This document shows positions 46,063 to 56,914 of a stretch of 64,000 bases of DNA, piece after piece. The translations under genes were made by a program, and so were the position numbers. Below the pieces are notes generated by a model, which ran no database searches, had not been told where the DNA came from, and was given only the letters and a program-made list of their open reading frames with translations. The first letter of the stretch is position 1. Each line of letters begins with the position of its first letter. The stretch covers positions 177,357-241,356 of the forward strand of contig NZ_JAHKQH010000007.1 of the NCBI RefSeq assembly GCF_018861025.1, given 5' to 3'. This stretch comes from Psychrosphaera sp. B3R10. Its GTDB lineage: Bacteria; Pseudomonadota; Gammaproteobacteria; Enterobacterales; Alteromonadaceae.

Positions 46063-46836
46063 TTAACAACCGATCAGTGTGCACATCATTTCTAATGAGC
46101 GTTGCCAGTTTTTTTCAAAGTGAAAGACAAAGTTCTCCATCGTGATCCACATGACGATCAATCCAGACATCATAGTAAATGGAAAACCAATAGCAAAAAT
46201 ATTCAACTGAGGTGCTGCTCGGGTCATAATTCCAAAGCTTAAGTTGATAATTAGCATACCGACAATCGGAGCTAAAGCTAATACTAACGAGGCAGCAAAC
46301 ATCCAACCACCAAAATCGACTAACTCTCTGAAACCACCAGTGGCGTACCAAACTTCAGTGATCGGCATCAAATGAAAACTTTGCACGACCATTTGCAACA
46401 TCACAATGTGACCATCGATAGCCCAAAACATTAACGTCGCTAGGATCAGATAAAATTGACCTACCGCCGGTACGTTCATACCATTTGTCGGGTCAACCAT
46501 CGAGGCAAAACCTAAACCAGCCTGCATTGCAATAGCTTGGCCTGCAATAACAAATACTTGCAAAAATACCGTGGATACAAAACCAATTGCGGTACCAATT
46601 AAAATTTGTTGCCCGACTCTGATCACCATCTCAAATGAAAATAAATTATTAAATGGTGTTGGTGGCAAGACAGGCATAACCATAATAGTAAATGCCACAG
46701 CGTAGGCGGTCTTAATGGGTGTGGGGATACCTTTGCCGCCCATACCAGCCATTACCATTAACATCGCTGATATGCGGGTTAAAGGAAGCAGAAGGTCTGC
46801 TTGGTATTGCAACAGGGTGTTGAGTAGGATTTCCAT
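46063..46836 (-). CDS. fliR: FliR, flagellar export membrane protein
   Basis: A 257-residue protein with about six hydrophobic segments and the FliR pattern QAGLGFASMVDP...NVPAVGQF. It is part of the FliPQR export pore. It lies 6 bases after fliQ. Confidence 0.95.
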   Translation of the reverse strand: MEILLNTLLQYQADLLLPLTRISAMLMVMAGMGGKGIPTPIKTAYAVAFTIMVMPVLPPTPFNNLFSFEMVIRVGQQILIGTAIGFVSTVFLQVFVIAGQAIAMQAGLGFASMVDPTNGMNVPAVGQFYLILATLMFWAIDGHIVMLQMVVQSFHLMPITEVWYATGGFRELVDFGGWMFAASLVLALAPIVGMLIINLSFGIMTRAAPQLNIFAIGFPFTMMSGLIVMWITMENFVFHFEKNWQRSLEMMCTLIGC

Positions 46837-46842
46837 AACGGA

Positions 46843-47112
46843 TCAGCCTATTACTGATGGTATTCGATTTATTAGCTCAAACGTAAAGTCCATTATCTTA
46901 CCAATGATCCAGTGGCCTGAATACATAAGTGCCAATAAAGTCACTATTAATCGAGGCAAGAAACTTAGGGTTTGTTCATTGATAGACGTGGCCGCTTGGA
47001 AAATAGCAACCATTAAACCAACTAATAAACTTGGTACAACAATGGACGCGACCAGTAAAATGATCAACCAAAGTGCTTCACGCAGAATATCAACAAAAAC
47101 CTCAGGAGACAT
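46843..47112 (-). CDS. fliQ: FliQ, flagellar export membrane protein
   Basis: An 89-residue protein with two membrane segments and the FliQ pattern ATSINEQTLSFLPRL. Part of the FliPQR pore. It follows fliP by 8 bases. Confidence 0.96.
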   Translation of the reverse strand: MSPEVFVDILREALWLIILLVASIVVPSLLVGLMVAIFQAATSINEQTLSFLPRLIVTLLALMYSGHWIIGKIMDFTFELINRIPSVIG

Positions 47113-47120
47113 ACGTTATC

Positions 47121-47873
47121 CTATGTTCCTAGACCAAAACTTTTAGCCAATGTTCCCATTACTAACGTCCAACCATCTACAAGCACAAACATCATTAGCT
47201 TAAATGGCAGTGATACAATCATCGGTGATAACATCATCATACCCATTGCCATCAAGACCGAAGCAACCACTAAGTCTATGATCAAAAATGGTATGAAAAA
47301 CATAAAACCGATTTGAAAAGCTGTTTTTAATTCAGAGGTGACAAACGCAGGAATAATAACCGTCATAGGTAACTCTTCTGGCGCATTGAGTTGAGTATAG
47401 CCGGCGATTTCAGCAAAAGACTGCAGATCAGAAATTCGGGTTTGGCCTAACATAAACTCTCTCATGGGCAGTTTCGCTTTTTCGAAAGCCTGCAATGACG
47501 TAAGTTCTTCGCTTAAATAAGGCTCCACCGCTGTTTGATTAATTTCGTCAAATACAGGGGCCATAATAAATAAACTTAAAAATAGCGCCATACCAATAAG
47601 CAATTGACTGTTTGGTGTTTGTTGTAACCCCATGGCCTGTCGCAATATAGCTAATACCACGATGATTCGAGTGAAAGAGGTCATCAACATGACAATTGCT
47701 GGAATAAAACTCAGCGCTGTCATCATCGCCAATACTTGCAATGTTACGCTGTATTCTTTTGAACCATCGGGGTTATCAACAACAGTGACAGCTGATATAC
47801 CGCCGTTTTCGGCTAACGCCTCTGGTGCCAAAAATAGCAATATGGCAATGGTAATTGAAACTAAAATGCGCAT
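47121..47873 (-). CDS. fliP: FliP, flagellar export membrane protein
   Basis: A 250-residue protein starting with a cleavable signal ([21 protein letters not shown]) and holding the FliP signatures ([35 protein letters not shown]). I placed the start at the ATG at 47873, five bases beyond the fliO stop; the frame continues upstream only inside fliO. Confidence 0.94.
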   Translation of the reverse strand: MRILVSITIAILLFLAPEALAENGGISAVTVVDNPDGSKEYSVTLQVLAMMTALSFIPAIVMLMTSFTRIIVVLAILRQAMGLQQTPNSQLLIGMALFLSLFIMAPVFDEINQTAVEPYLSEELTSLQAFEKAKLPMREFMLGQTRISDLQSFAEIAGYTQLNAPEELPMTVIIPAFVTSELKTAFQIGFMFFIPFLIIDLVVASVLMAMGMMMLSPMIVSLPFKLMMFVLVDGWTLVMGTLAKSFGLGT

Positions 47874-47877
47874 TAAC

Positions 47878-48378
47878 TCATCCGTTCTTCTGCGTAGAAT
47901 TTGCGTCTGTTTGCGGTGGTGTATACCCAAACAATTTATTGATTTTATTAACCAACGTCGAGTTGGCCATAGGCAATGTTTTTGATTCTATGGGATTTTC
48001 AAGAGAAAACAAATGATTTACATTTTGCGGTGTCACGCCAATGGCATGTTGTTGCCCTTGAACTTCAATAATAATGATCCGTTCTCGGCCACCTAGTGAC
48101 ATACTTGAAACAAGCTTAAAGTGCCCTGTATTGTTTGGGGTCAAGTTAAGTTTTTTCGCGACAAACGCAACAACAATTATAATAAAAACCACTAATAACA
48201 AAGCCAGCAACATAGGCATAAGCGCGTCGCTGGCTGGTGTATTTGCCGGTGTTTTCGATGCAAAGTTTTGTTGTTTTACAACCTCTTCAGCAAACGCCGT
48301 TTGGCTGATGACAGCAACAAAACTAAAGCATAACCGTTTAACGTAACTTTTTAATACGTTCAATTTGACTGATAACAT
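47878..48378 (-). CDS. fliO: FliO, flagellar export accessory protein
   Basis: A protein of about 166 residues with a signal-like N-terminus ending TAFAEE, one membrane segment ([18 protein letters not shown]) and the FliO domain with [23 protein letters not shown]. It stabilises FliP during assembly. The start is uncertain: the ATG at 48378 overlaps fliN by 41 bases; a TTG at 48363 is an alternative. Confidence 0.85.
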   Translation of the reverse strand: MLSVKLNVLKSYVKRLCFSFVAVISQTAFAEEVVKQQNFASKTPANTPASDALMPMLLALLLVVFIIIVVAFVAKKLNLTPNNTGHFKLVSSMSLGGRERIIIIEVQGQQHAIGVTPQNVNHLFSLENPIESKTLPMANSTLVNKINKLFGYTPPQTDANSTQKNG

Positions 48379-48736
48379 CTGTAAGTCGAATACCAAATTT
48401 GTCGTTAACAACGACCACTTCGCCGTGAGCAATCAACGTGCCATTAACTAATACGTCAAGTGGTTCACCCGCAACACGGTCAAGTTCAACAACGGAGCCT
48501 TGATTTAGTTGCAATAAGTTACGAATACTAATTTTACTGCGGCCAACTTCCATTGAAATATTAACCGGAATATCTAAAATTGTTTCTAGCTTACGCGTCT
48601 CATCTTCATTTAAGTTGCTTCGTGCTTCTGTTAGTTCGTCGAGTTCAGCGGTTTGAATACCGTCATCGCCACCACCATCTTCAGCTTCGGCTAGGGCTGC
48701 TGCCCACTCGTCCATAGTATCTTGATCATCACTCAT
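48338..48736 (-). CDS. fliN: FliN, motor switch protein
   Basis: A 132-residue protein with an acidic N-terminus and the SpoA domain (VNISMEVGRSKISIRNLLQLNQGSV region). It forms the C-ring with FliM and FliG. I chose the ATG at 48736, nine bases after AAGG, over the ATG two codons upstream. 30 bases separate it from fliM. Confidence 0.95.
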   Translation of the reverse strand: MSDDQDTMDEWAAALAEAEDGGGDDGIQTAELDELTEARSNLNEDETRKLETILDIPVNISMEVGRSKISIRNLLQLNQGSVVELDRVAGEPLDVLVNGTLIAHGEVVVVNDKFGIRLTDVISQIERIKKLR

Positions 48737-48766
48737 AATCATTTACCTTAAAAAATTTATAACGAC

Positions 48767-49837
48767 TTATAATTCCAAATCGTCTTCTAATGCTAATAAT
48801 TCGGAATCGTCGTCTAGTCGACGACCACCTTTGGTCAATACGTTCATTTCTGACTTAGCAGATTCTGGACGTTTTATCTTCTCTGAAATCTGGATCGCGA
48901 CATTGTCACGACATTGTCCTAATTTAGCTCGGTACGTTGGCAGACCTTCGACAAATACCGTAATGTATTCTGGCATTTCAATTGGAATAATATCGCCGTC
49001 TTTTAGATTCATAACTTGATGTAATGGTAAGTCCATTTCTAACATCTGAGTATGTAAATCAACATACACATCCATTATTTCGTCTCGAAGTGCCTTACTC
49101 CAACGATAGTCCGTATCTTCTCTATCACTTTGAACACCAGCATCTAACAGCTCACGAATGGGTTCTAACATTGAGTATGGTAGCGCTACGTGGAAGTCTC
49201 CACCGCCGCCGTCAAGCTCAATATGGAATGAACTAATTACGATAACTTCAGTTGGTGAAACAATATTTGCCATCGCTGGATTCACTTCAGAATCAAGATA
49301 TTCGAAACTTACGTCCATGACCGGCGACCAAGCTTCTTTGTAATCTTCGAAAATGAGTTTCAGCAACATCTGAATAATTCGACGTTCTGTTGGAGTAAAT
49401 TCGCGGCCTTCTATTTTTGCATGGTAACGACCGTCACCTCCAAAAAAGTTATCCACTAAGATAAATACCAGACGTGCTTCCATGGTGATTAAGCCAGTAC
49501 CTTTTAACGGTCTGAATCGAACCATGTTTAAGCTAGTTGGTACAAACAAGGTGTGAATATATTCACCAAACTTAATCATTTGTACGCCGTTTATTGACAC
49601 TTCAGCAGTACGTCTCATCATGTTAAACAGACTGATCCGCATATGACGCGCAAAACGCTCATTCACCAACTCAAGAGTTGGCATACGGCCACGCACGATC
49701 CGATCCTGCGAGGAGAAGTCATAGTCTAGGGTACCGGCTTCACCGCCGCCACCGCCTTCCTCTATTTCTTCTTCTTCGACATCATCGACTCCGTGGAGCA
49801 ACGCATCAATTTCATCTTGTGACAGAAGATCAGTCAT
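48767..49837 (-). CDS. fliM: FliM, motor switch protein
   Basis: A 356-residue protein: N-terminal CheY-binding LLSQDEIDALLHG, a central CheC-like domain and the C-terminal SpoA domain. It links CheY-P to switching. A run of Glu and Gly (about 18-32) follows the N-terminal motif. It follows fliL by 27 bases. Confidence 0.97.
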   Translation of the reverse strand: MTDLLSQDEIDALLHGVDDVEEEEIEEGGGGGEAGTLDYDFSSQDRIVRGRMPTLELVNERFARHMRISLFNMMRRTAEVSINGVQMIKFGEYIHTLFVPTSLNMVRFRPLKGTGLITMEARLVFILVDNFFGGDGRYHAKIEGREFTPTERRIIQMLLKLIFEDYKEAWSPVMDVSFEYLDSEVNPAMANIVSPTEVIVISSFHIELDGGGGDFHVALPYSMLEPIRELLDAGVQSDREDTDYRWSKALRDEIMDVYVDLHTQMLEMDLPLHQVMNLKDGDIIPIEMPEYITVFVEGLPTYRAKLGQCRDNVAIQISEKIKRPESAKSEMNVLTKGGRRLDDDSELLALEDDLEL

Positions 49838-49864
49838 ATTAGTTCTCTTATTATTACCTGCCGG

Positions 49865-50401
49865 TTATTGCATTACAAAACCAGTAAACAATACTTCCTC
49901 TACAATTTTCGAGCCAGTTATATCAATTACTGCTTTTTGCACGTCTTTGGCTGCTTTTAACTTCAATGCATCTTTACCTGCAGTGGTGGCCAAGTCATCG
50001 GCTGTAGCAGTGCTGAAAGCCTTTAACAACGTGCCTTCAATCAAAGGTATATGTTTCTGCGCTAACTCTTGATTGTTGTCGCCGCGCACCATTAATTGTA
50101 CACGAATTTGAACGAGTCTATCGCGAGTTGTACCAGGTACGTTAAACGTAAATGGTCGCGGCATCGTCACATATTTGGCGTTGCCCATTTCAGCTGGTTG
50201 AGAAGGTTCGGCGTCAGCAACACTTTCTTCCGTTGTCTGTTCGCCTTCGGCAACAGGTGCTTCGTCATCACCAGATAACAAAAAGAATGCTGCGCCAGCG
50301 CCAATTAAAACAACAGCTACAACAATAATGATTAACATCATTTTATTGCCACCTTTGCCCTGTTCTTCCTCTAACGTTAAATCACTTTCTTCTTCAGCCA
50401 T
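49865..50401 (-). CDS. fliL: FliL, basal-body/stator-associated protein
   Basis: A 178-residue protein with one N-terminal membrane segment (about 21-43), an acidic linker and a periplasmic domain ending in VEEVLFTGFVMQ, as in FliL. The ATG at 50401 begins MAEEESD; the frame extends upstream without homology. Confidence 0.93.
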   Translation of the reverse strand: MAEEESDLTLEEEQGKGGNKMMLIIIVVAVVLIGAGAAFFLLSGDDEAPVAEGEQTTEESVADAEPSQPAEMGNAKYVTMPRPFTFNVPGTTRDRLVQIRVQLMVRGDNNQELAQKHIPLIEGTLLKAFSTATADDLATTAGKDALKLKAAKDVQKAVIDITGSKIVEEVLFTGFVMQ

Positions 50402-50576
50402 TATTATGTATCCCAAATTACACGGTATGGTAGCCATGTTATTGCGCACAGTCAGTTAACGCAACGATTTAAGTCTTTAATCTGCAATTCGCTTATCTGT
50501 TGAACAAAAAGCACAATAATTAATGTGTTTACGCCAATATTTTTAAACCGCTTTACTTTTTAACCGTCCAAAATTG

Positions 50577-52670
50577 CTATGCATAATAATCAACTTTATA
50601 AGGTGACGGAATATCAACGACCACTTCAGTTGCATCACCTAAATGTTCGTCGGTGCTGTCCTCGCCTTTTGTACCAGCATGATGCGTTTCAGCTCCAGCC
50701 TCTGTTCCACCTTGACCACTTTGCTCATGTTGAACGTCGGAATCAGCCAATTCCATGCCCTGTTGCTCTAACATCTCTTTTAACTTAGGCATCGCGTTTT
50801 CTAATGCATCTTTGGCCTGTTGACTCGACACCATAAAACTGACAGCAGCTTGATCACCATTTAACTGCATTTTAATTCGAATTGACCCTAACTCAGGCGG
50901 GTCTAGACGAATATCAATAGACTTCATGTTTCGCGCCATCATCATGCCGACTTGTTGCTGCACATTGGCTGCTAATTCTTGTTTATTAAAGAGAACATTT
51001 TCTTTAATGATAACGTCATGCTTAATTTGAGTTTGTATATCGAGCTTAGCCGCCATCATTGTTTTTTCTAGCTGAACGGCCCCTAACTCAACGCGGGCTG
51101 TACTGTCTGCCAATAGGCTACCGGCTTCGGTGCTACCTAATGCTGTACCAGCATTCAAGACCGTTGCCACTGGGCTAGTGATGTCTCGAGAAGCGAGTTT
51201 TTCTTCCCCTGCTAGTTTAGCTAACAGTTCATCGTGGATTTGTGATTCAGATGTTAATTTTGATCCATCAACGCTTTGGCTAACATTGTTGTTCTTACCA
51301 GCTGCATTTTCATCCATATTGTTTTTATTAATAACATTTGCCAAGGCCGCCGCTGTTGTGTTGCTATTCGTTACACTAACAGGCTTTGATGTTTCACCTG
51401 CTGCAACATTATTTTTGTTAAGCTCAGCCTCAATTGCCGAGGTAACTGCATTTAACGCCTGCCCTTGAACCTTAACCTGTTGCTCGTTTTCACTTGCCGT
51501 GGTAGAAGCGTCTGCTCCTACAGATTGTCCGGCTGTTACCTGCAATTCATTTGAAGTCGACTTAATGTCATTGGTATCAATTTCTGCTTCACTCAGTTGT
51601 AGCGTTTTCAGTTGTTCATTTAGACCTGCGGCATCTTGAACTGCAGCATCGATTTTCGTTTGATCAGCTTCGATAGTTGCATCCGACTCAGCCGTAACTA
51701 GGGCGTTTTCGCTTGTCTCGGCACTTTTGAATGATGCGATGAGCTTAGCAAATTCGTCGAGTTCATTTTGTCCCGCTGTGGTTAATTCATTATCGGCATC
51801 AGCGGCATCTACTTTTGAAATTGCTTTTTCATCACTGGATTTATTGGCATTTTGATTTGCTAGTTGCATTATACCGTCGAGCCAGCTTGCTTTGTCATTT
51901 GTGGATATCTCTTTAAGTGACTGCTCTAGCTTCTGCGCATCAGCTTTTAGATCCTTTACTACGCTTATTTGCGGTTCGAGTTTAGTATTTAAACCGGCCG
52001 AATTCTCACCTGCCGCACTAACTGTTGCGACGCTCTTAGCAAGTTCATTTGCGCTTTTGGTCAGCTCAGCAGTGGTTTTTGCTTTACTCAATTCTTGTTG
52101 TACGGCTATCTCACTACTTCCATTCGTCACTTGCTGGAACAAAACTTTTGCTTGCTCTGCGGTAAGATGAGTCGTACTTATTTTTACTGACTGTTGCTCG
52201 TCTGTGCTAGTTGAAAAAGCCTCTATTTCTGAAGCAACCGATTGATAATTTTTTTCTGTTTCTAATTTTTGACTTTGTAAATACGCCTCTTGTTCTGAGT
52301 CGGATAACGGTTGCTCAATACTTTTTTCAGCTTTATCGCCCTTGTTTGTGTCAAAAGGTTGGGCTGTTGTCGATTTATCACTACGGCTGATCTGTGCATG
52401 TTCTGCACTTTGAGATGTTTCAACGCGTTTATTTTCATTTTTACTTTGCAAATTTTGGTCTTGTTGACGTTGCAGCCTGATGTCATTTTCTTTTGCTAAT
52501 GCTTTTGAACGCAAATCGTCAGTTTGAGACTGACGTTGCTTGTTTTCATCTAACATACGTTCAAATTTAGAATCCGCAGCCTGCACTTGTTTTTCTGTGC
52601 GATCCGCAATTGCCCACAGCGCTTTGTCGTCTATAGTTTTCGATTGCGTGAGTTGTAGGTTATTTTGCAA
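50577..52670 (-). CDS. fliK: FliK, hook-length control protein
   Basis: A 697-residue protein, long for FliK. Residues 1-540 are low-complexity, rich in Ala, Ser, Thr and Gln, the ruler region. The C-terminal domain (about 560-650) holds DIRLDPPELGSIRIKM, typical of FliK substrate-specificity domains. Length of this region should correlate with hook length. 175-base and 242-base gaps lie on either side, the upstream one with a weak sigma-54-like site. Confidence 0.95.
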   Translation of the reverse strand: MQNNLQLTQSKTIDDKALWAIADRTEKQVQAADSKFERMLDENKQRQSQTDDLRSKALAKENDIRLQRQQDQNLQSKNENKRVETSQSAEHAQISRSDKSTTAQPFDTNKGDKAEKSIEQPLSDSEQEAYLQSQKLETEKNYQSVASEIEAFSTSTDEQQSVKISTTHLTAEQAKVLFQQVTNGSSEIAVQQELSKAKTTAELTKSANELAKSVATVSAAGENSAGLNTKLEPQISVVKDLKADAQKLEQSLKEISTNDKASWLDGIMQLANQNANKSSDEKAISKVDAADADNELTTAGQNELDEFAKLIASFKSAETSENALVTAESDATIEADQTKIDAAVQDAAGLNEQLKTLQLSEAEIDTNDIKSTSNELQVTAGQSVGADASTTASENEQQVKVQGQALNAVTSAIEAELNKNNVAAGETSKPVSVTNSNTTAAALANVINKNNMDENAAGKNNNVSQSVDGSKLTSESQIHDELLAKLAGEEKLASRDITSPVATVLNAGTALGSTEAGSLLADSTARVELGAVQLEKTMMAAKLDIQTQIKHDVIIKENVLFNKQELAANVQQQVGMMMARNMKSIDIRLDPPELGSIRIKMQLNGDQAAVSFMVSSQQAKDALENAMPKLKEMLEQQGMELADSDVQHEQSGQGGTEAGAETHHAGTKGEDSTDEHLGDATEVVVDIPSPYKVDYYA

Positions 52671-52769
52671 AATTTATACTCCACTACGACAACGAATATA
52701 TGTTGTCTTGATTACTTGCTGCATTAAATTACGGTTCCGTTGTTTTTGCTTTTGGCTGAAACGAGTGAG

Positions 52770-52785
52770 AACCGAAATTGTGCCA
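52770..52785 (-). promoter_or_regulatory. Possible sigma-54 promoter of fliK
   Basis: The minus strand has a perfect -24 TGGCAC at 52785-52780. The -12 position reads CGGT instead of TTGC, so the match is partial. It lies in the 242-base gap between fliJ and fliK, where a promoter for fliK-L-M-N-O-P-Q-R is expected. Confidence 0.4.
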
Positions 52786-52912
52786 ACTCTCAAATGATTA
52801 CGATAAGGCGACTTTTAAGGCGCGAAACATTGAGATATAAACCTTTCTATAACCTGTTTATTCAATATCCGTTCCAATTCGATTTTTAATCGTCGTTTTG
52901 AACTAAATAGGG

Positions 52913-53362
52913 TTAAACATGTTGTTGTCGAACAAACTTTTGAAGTGCAAACTCGTCATTATCTGCCTGTTCTAATTTGTCCATAACCAGTTGCTTTTTC
53001 GCTCTTTTATTGGCTAAAACCGTTTCAACGGCCTGGGTTTTTGACCTTTGTTCTAACCAAATAGCGCGACGTTGTTGAACAACTTGTTTGGCAACATCCA
53101 CAGCATGGCACTGGGCAACAATGCCTTCGTCTAGTTGAACAATAAAACGCTGAAAGTGCATATAGTTGCCACCCTGTAATCCGGCATTGCCTCTTTGTTG
53201 CAACTGACGTAAATAGTCCAATTTGTAACCCTCAACTTCTTTCAGTTTTTGAATGTTTAATTGGTAAAACGACTGGGCAGAATTGAGATCTGTGGCATAG
53301 CCTTGTTCTTTATCTTTTTCAATTTTGAAGAGGGTTTCTAGTTGTCTAAAATCATCGGCCAT
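52913..53362 (-). CDS. fliJ: FliJ, export chaperone
   Basis: A 149-residue protein that is almost entirely coiled coil, with the FliJ QLQQRGNAGLQGGNYMHFQRF stretch in the middle. It binds FliI and FlhA. 14 bases after fliI. Confidence 0.93.
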   Translation of the reverse strand: MADDFRQLETLFKIEKDKEQGYATDLNSAQSFYQLNIQKLKEVEGYKLDYLRQLQQRGNAGLQGGNYMHFQRFIVQLDEGIVAQCHAVDVAKQVVQQRRAIWLEQRSKTQAVETVLANKRAKKQLVMDKLEQADNDEFALQKFVRQQHV

Positions 53363-53376
53363 AACAAGTCCCCGCG

Positions 53377-54705
53377 TTATTTAATCTGCTGAACAAGCGC
53401 TTGTAACTGCATTAAGGCTTGGTCGTAAGGGACAACGTCATCCATTCGCTGTTGCAAATAGGCGTCAATTACAGGTTTTAATTGGATCGCTTTATCAACA
53501 ATAGGGTTACTTCCCGCCGCATACGCGCCTATTGAAATAAGATCTTTATTTTGTTCATAAGCTGAAAGTAATTTTTTAAACATAAGCGCCATGTGTAAAT
53601 GTTCAGGACTGGTCACCTGAGGCATAACACGACTAATTGAACGGCCAACATCAATGGCCGGATAATGCCCTGAGTCAGCTAAATCTCGTGATAATACGAT
53701 ATGTCCATCTAATATAGCGCGACTTGCGTCGGCTATTGGATCTTGTAAATCATCCCCTTCTGACAAAACGGTATAAAATGCAGTAATCGACCCTTGGCCT
53801 TCGCCACCATTACCAGCTCGTTCAACTAATGCTGGCAGTTTGGCGAAAACCGAGGCGGGGTAACCTTTGGTTGCCGGAGGTTCGCCTATCGCTAAAGCAA
53901 TTTCACGTTGCGCTTGAGCATAACGGGTTATGGAATCGATGAGCAATAATACGTTTAGCCCTTTGTCACGAAAATATTCAGCAATTTGAGTGGCCGTTTC
54001 ACACCCTTTAAGACGACGAATAGGTGACATGTCTGCAGGTGCTGCGACAACCACAGCGCGTTTGCGCCCTTCATCTCCCAATATTTCGTCGATGAACTCT
54101 TTTACTTCTCGTCCACGCTCACCAATTAAGCCAACAACGATGACATCGGCTGTTGTGCCTTTGGTCATCATACCGAGTAAAACGGACTTACCGACACCAG
54201 AACCGGCAAACAACCCCATTCTTTGTCCCTGGCCAACAGTAATGACCCCATTTATGGCTTTAACTCCCACATCAATCGCTGTTTTAACAGGGCGTCTTGA
54301 TAATGGGTTGATTGGTTTTGTGCTTTGATTGGCATCTGAGTCGGTATCAATTGCGCCAAGATCATCCAGCGGTTGACCGCTTGGGTCAATTACTCGACCT
54401 AATAAACTTAGGGATAACGGTAGCTTGTTAGAGGCGTGTGAAACTGTAACTCGACCACCGGGCAATACGCCTTGAACTTTATCGAGCGGCATTAAATAAA
54501 TTTTATCATTCTCAAATCCAACAACTTCCGCGTCGACATCACCATTTGCGGTTTGCACACGGCACTGCCCACCTAAAGGCGCAGAACATCCGACGGCTTC
54601 AAGCGTTAACCCTGCCACTTTGGTCAAACGACCAGAAACTTCAGGTTTGGCATCAACCACTTGATTTTTATACTTGGCGATTCGCTCTAATAATTCGGTT
54701 GTCAC
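53377..54705 (-). CDS. fliI: FliI, export ATPase (GTG start)
   Basis: A 442-residue F1-beta-like ATPase with Walker [29 protein letters not shown] and [19 protein letters not shown]. It starts with GTG at 54705, sharing its G with the fliH TAG stop, so translation is coupled. Confidence 0.97.
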   Translation of the reverse strand: MTTELLERIAKYKNQVVDAKPEVSGRLTKVAGLTLEAVGCSAPLGGQCRVQTANGDVDAEVVGFENDKIYLMPLDKVQGVLPGGRVTVSHASNKLPLSLSLLGRVIDPSGQPLDDLGAIDTDSDANQSTKPINPLSRRPVKTAIDVGVKAINGVITVGQGQRMGLFAGSGVGKSVLLGMMTKGTTADVIVVGLIGERGREVKEFIDEILGDEGRKRAVVVAAPADMSPIRRLKGCETATQIAEYFRDKGLNVLLLIDSITRYAQAQREIALAIGEPPATKGYPASVFAKLPALVERAGNGGEGQGSITAFYTVLSEGDDLQDPIADASRAILDGHIVLSRDLADSGHYPAIDVGRSISRVMPQVTSPEHLHMALMFKKLLSAYEQNKDLISIGAYAAGSNPIVDKAIQLKPVIDAYLQQRMDDVVPYDQALMQLQALVQQIK

Positions 54706-55832
54706 TAGTTTGACTCCGTATCGTTATCAACGTCATCCACCGCATTTACGTCGGTATTTTCGGAATTTGAAGGCTCAATTGCGCCTGTTTGATTGTTTGT
54801 TTGTTGTTTATTCTGTTTCTGCTTTTTATTATTTTTATTCTTGTTTTTTTTCTGCTTCGATGATCCAGGCTGCTCATCAACTGCATTAGCGTCTGACGTT
54901 TCTTCAACTTGATTTTGGTCACTTGCAGCTTCAGAACCAGCGTCTGCATTTTGGTCTGTCGACTCTGACATATTTATCCCAGGGGCTAAATCACCCGCTA
55001 ATGGGATCGGTGAATTTGCATGCTCTTTTTCAAGAGCAGCAGCTTGAACAAAGTCACCAATGGTTTGTTTCATTCTTTGCTTTACGGTGCGGTCGATAAG
55101 CGAATTTGGGGTGCCGACGACTAAGTCACCTTGGGTATAAGCTGGTTCTTCTTTTAAGATCCACTTACGTTCAATTAACGTATCTTCGTCATAGATGCTT
55201 TTTATAGTTTCGATGTCACTTGGATGAAGGTGCAGTTCAGCAAATTCGGTGTTAAATGGTAAAGACGCGACGGACTCATGCAGAATGTTGAGCAAAACAT
55301 CTTGATTCATCTTAGTTTCAGTGCGAATAACCCCTTCTGCGAGTGCTACCGCGAGTTCTAAAAGTTGTAACTCAACGGCTTTATCTACCCGTTTAATGGG
55401 CTCATACAATTGGTCAATTAGTTGCTGCCATTGCGTCGCTAATTCTTCTATTTTTTGCTGACCTTCAGCTAGACCTTGCATATTGCCTTCTTCGATACCA
55501 ATAACCATACCTTCTTCATGGCCTTTGGTTTTACCTTCTTCAAATCCAGCTTCAAAACCGTCTTTTTTACCCTGCTCTATTCCTTCATCATATGCATCTT
55601 GGCGAATTTTTTCGATTTCTTCGGCCGTAAGCTGTGGCAATTCCTCAACGATTTCTTCTTCTTGTTTTTTAAGGCGAGAATACATTTCGTTGATAGGAAC
55701 GCCCATAAAATTAGTCTTGCCTTTCAATTCCTCACGTTTAATCGCGGTAACGTCAGGTGCAACCCAATCTTTAAGAAGTTCCAACATGTCATCACTAGGC
55801 GTGACGGGATTGTTAGATAATTTATCAGACAT
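54705..55832 (-). CDS. fliH: FliH, export ATPase regulator with long tail
   Basis: A 375-residue protein. The centre (about 70-130) has GxxxG-type repeats ([19 protein letters not shown] region) and residues about 130-265 form the FliI-binding domain. After about 280 an unusual tail follows: acidic, then a Lys/Asn/Gln run (about 325-343), then acidic again. Typical FliH ends near 240-260, so about 100 residues are extra. Confidence 0.93.
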   Translation of the reverse strand: MSDKLSNNPVTPSDDMLELLKDWVAPDVTAIKREELKGKTNFMGVPINEMYSRLKKQEEEIVEELPQLTAEEIEKIRQDAYDEGIEQGKKDGFEAGFEEGKTKGHEEGMVIGIEEGNMQGLAEGQQKIEELATQWQQLIDQLYEPIKRVDKAVELQLLELAVALAEGVIRTETKMNQDVLLNILHESVASLPFNTEFAELHLHPSDIETIKSIYDEDTLIERKWILKEEPAYTQGDLVVGTPNSLIDRTVKQRMKQTIGDFVQAAALEKEHANSPIPLAGDLAPGINMSESTDQNADAGSEAASDQNQVEETSDANAVDEQPGSSKQKKNKNKNNKKQKQNKQQTNNQTGAIEPSNSENTDVNAVDDVDNDTESN

Positions 55833-55873
55833 TTAATACCTCAATAATGCTGTACGTGCGTTGTATGGGATGA

Positions 55874-56914
55874 CTATAGGAAGTCATCTCCACCGCCACC
55901 GCCTAACATAATTTCACCGGCGTCAGCCAATCGTCGGGCAATTGCCAAAATTTCTTTTTGCGCCGTTTCAACTTCTGATACTCGAATAGGTGGCATCGCC
56001 TCTAAATCGTCAGCCATCATATCGGCAGCACGTTTAGACATGTTTTTCAGGATCTTATCTTTTAATCCATCATCGGCGCCTTTAATTGCTTTCATCAAGG
56101 AGTCTTGTTGTACTTCACGTAAAATGGCCTGGATACCGCGGTCGTCAACATCTATGAGGTTGTCGAATACAAACATTAAGTCTTGAATTTGTTGCGCCAT
56201 CTCTTCGTCGTGTTCACGCATAGCATCCATCAATTGCCCTTCAATGTTGGTATCTAAGAAGTTCATGATTTCTGCAGCCGCCTTCATGCCGCCCATTTTC
56301 GCTGCTTGAGCACCAGCTTGACCAGCAAACTGTTTCTCCATAATTTCATTTAGTTCTTGAAGTGCCGCAGGTTGTACTTCTTCAAGGTTTGCGATACGCA
56401 TTGTTAAATCAATGCGGACTTTATCTGGGAACTGACCCAAAATTTCAGCCGATTGATCTGGCGCTAAATAGGCCAAAACAATGGTTTGGATTTGTGGATG
56501 CTCGTTGCGGATGATATTGGCAACTTGTTTTGAGTCCATCCATTTAAGTGAATCTAAACCTTTGGCCCCGCCACCCAAAATAATTTGGTCTAATAGCGTA
56601 GCCGCTTTTTCTTCACCTAATGCGGCAGTTAATGCCTTTTTGATAAAGTCTTCGGATTGGAAACCAATCGTACTGTAATCTTGTATCTGGTCGATAAACA
56701 GTCGATGCACTGCTGATATCTTGTCTTGACTTAAATCATCAAGTTGCGCCATCGCAATACCGACTTTTTGAACTTGTTTTGGCTCAAGGTGTTTCAAAAT
56801 TTGAGCGGCGTCTTCCTCAGACAAGCTGAGCAACAAAATCGCTGCTTTCTCTACACCTTCCAACTTATCAACATCAAAGCCGGCCTTCGCTGGTTGTGCT
56901 ACGACATCATTCAT
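55874..56914 (-). CDS. fliG: FliG, motor switch/torque protein
   Basis: A 346-residue protein of normal length with the FliG armadillo segments (KAAILLLSLSEEDAAQILKHL; QTIVLAYLAPDQSAEIL) and the charged C-terminal torque helix region (RGIQAILREVQQDSLMKAIKG). It overlaps fliF by 8 bases. Confidence 0.97.
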   Translation of the reverse strand: MNDVVAQPAKAGFDVDKLEGVEKAAILLLSLSEEDAAQILKHLEPKQVQKVGIAMAQLDDLSQDKISAVHRLFIDQIQDYSTIGFQSEDFIKKALTAALGEEKAATLLDQIILGGGAKGLDSLKWMDSKQVANIIRNEHPQIQTIVLAYLAPDQSAEILGQFPDKVRIDLTMRIANLEEVQPAALQELNEIMEKQFAGQAGAQAAKMGGMKAAAEIMNFLDTNIEGQLMDAMREHDEEMAQQIQDLMFVFDNLIDVDDRGIQAILREVQQDSLMKAIKGADDGLKDKILKNMSKRAADMMADDLEAMPPIRVSEVETAQKEILAIARRLADAGEIMLGGGGGDDFL

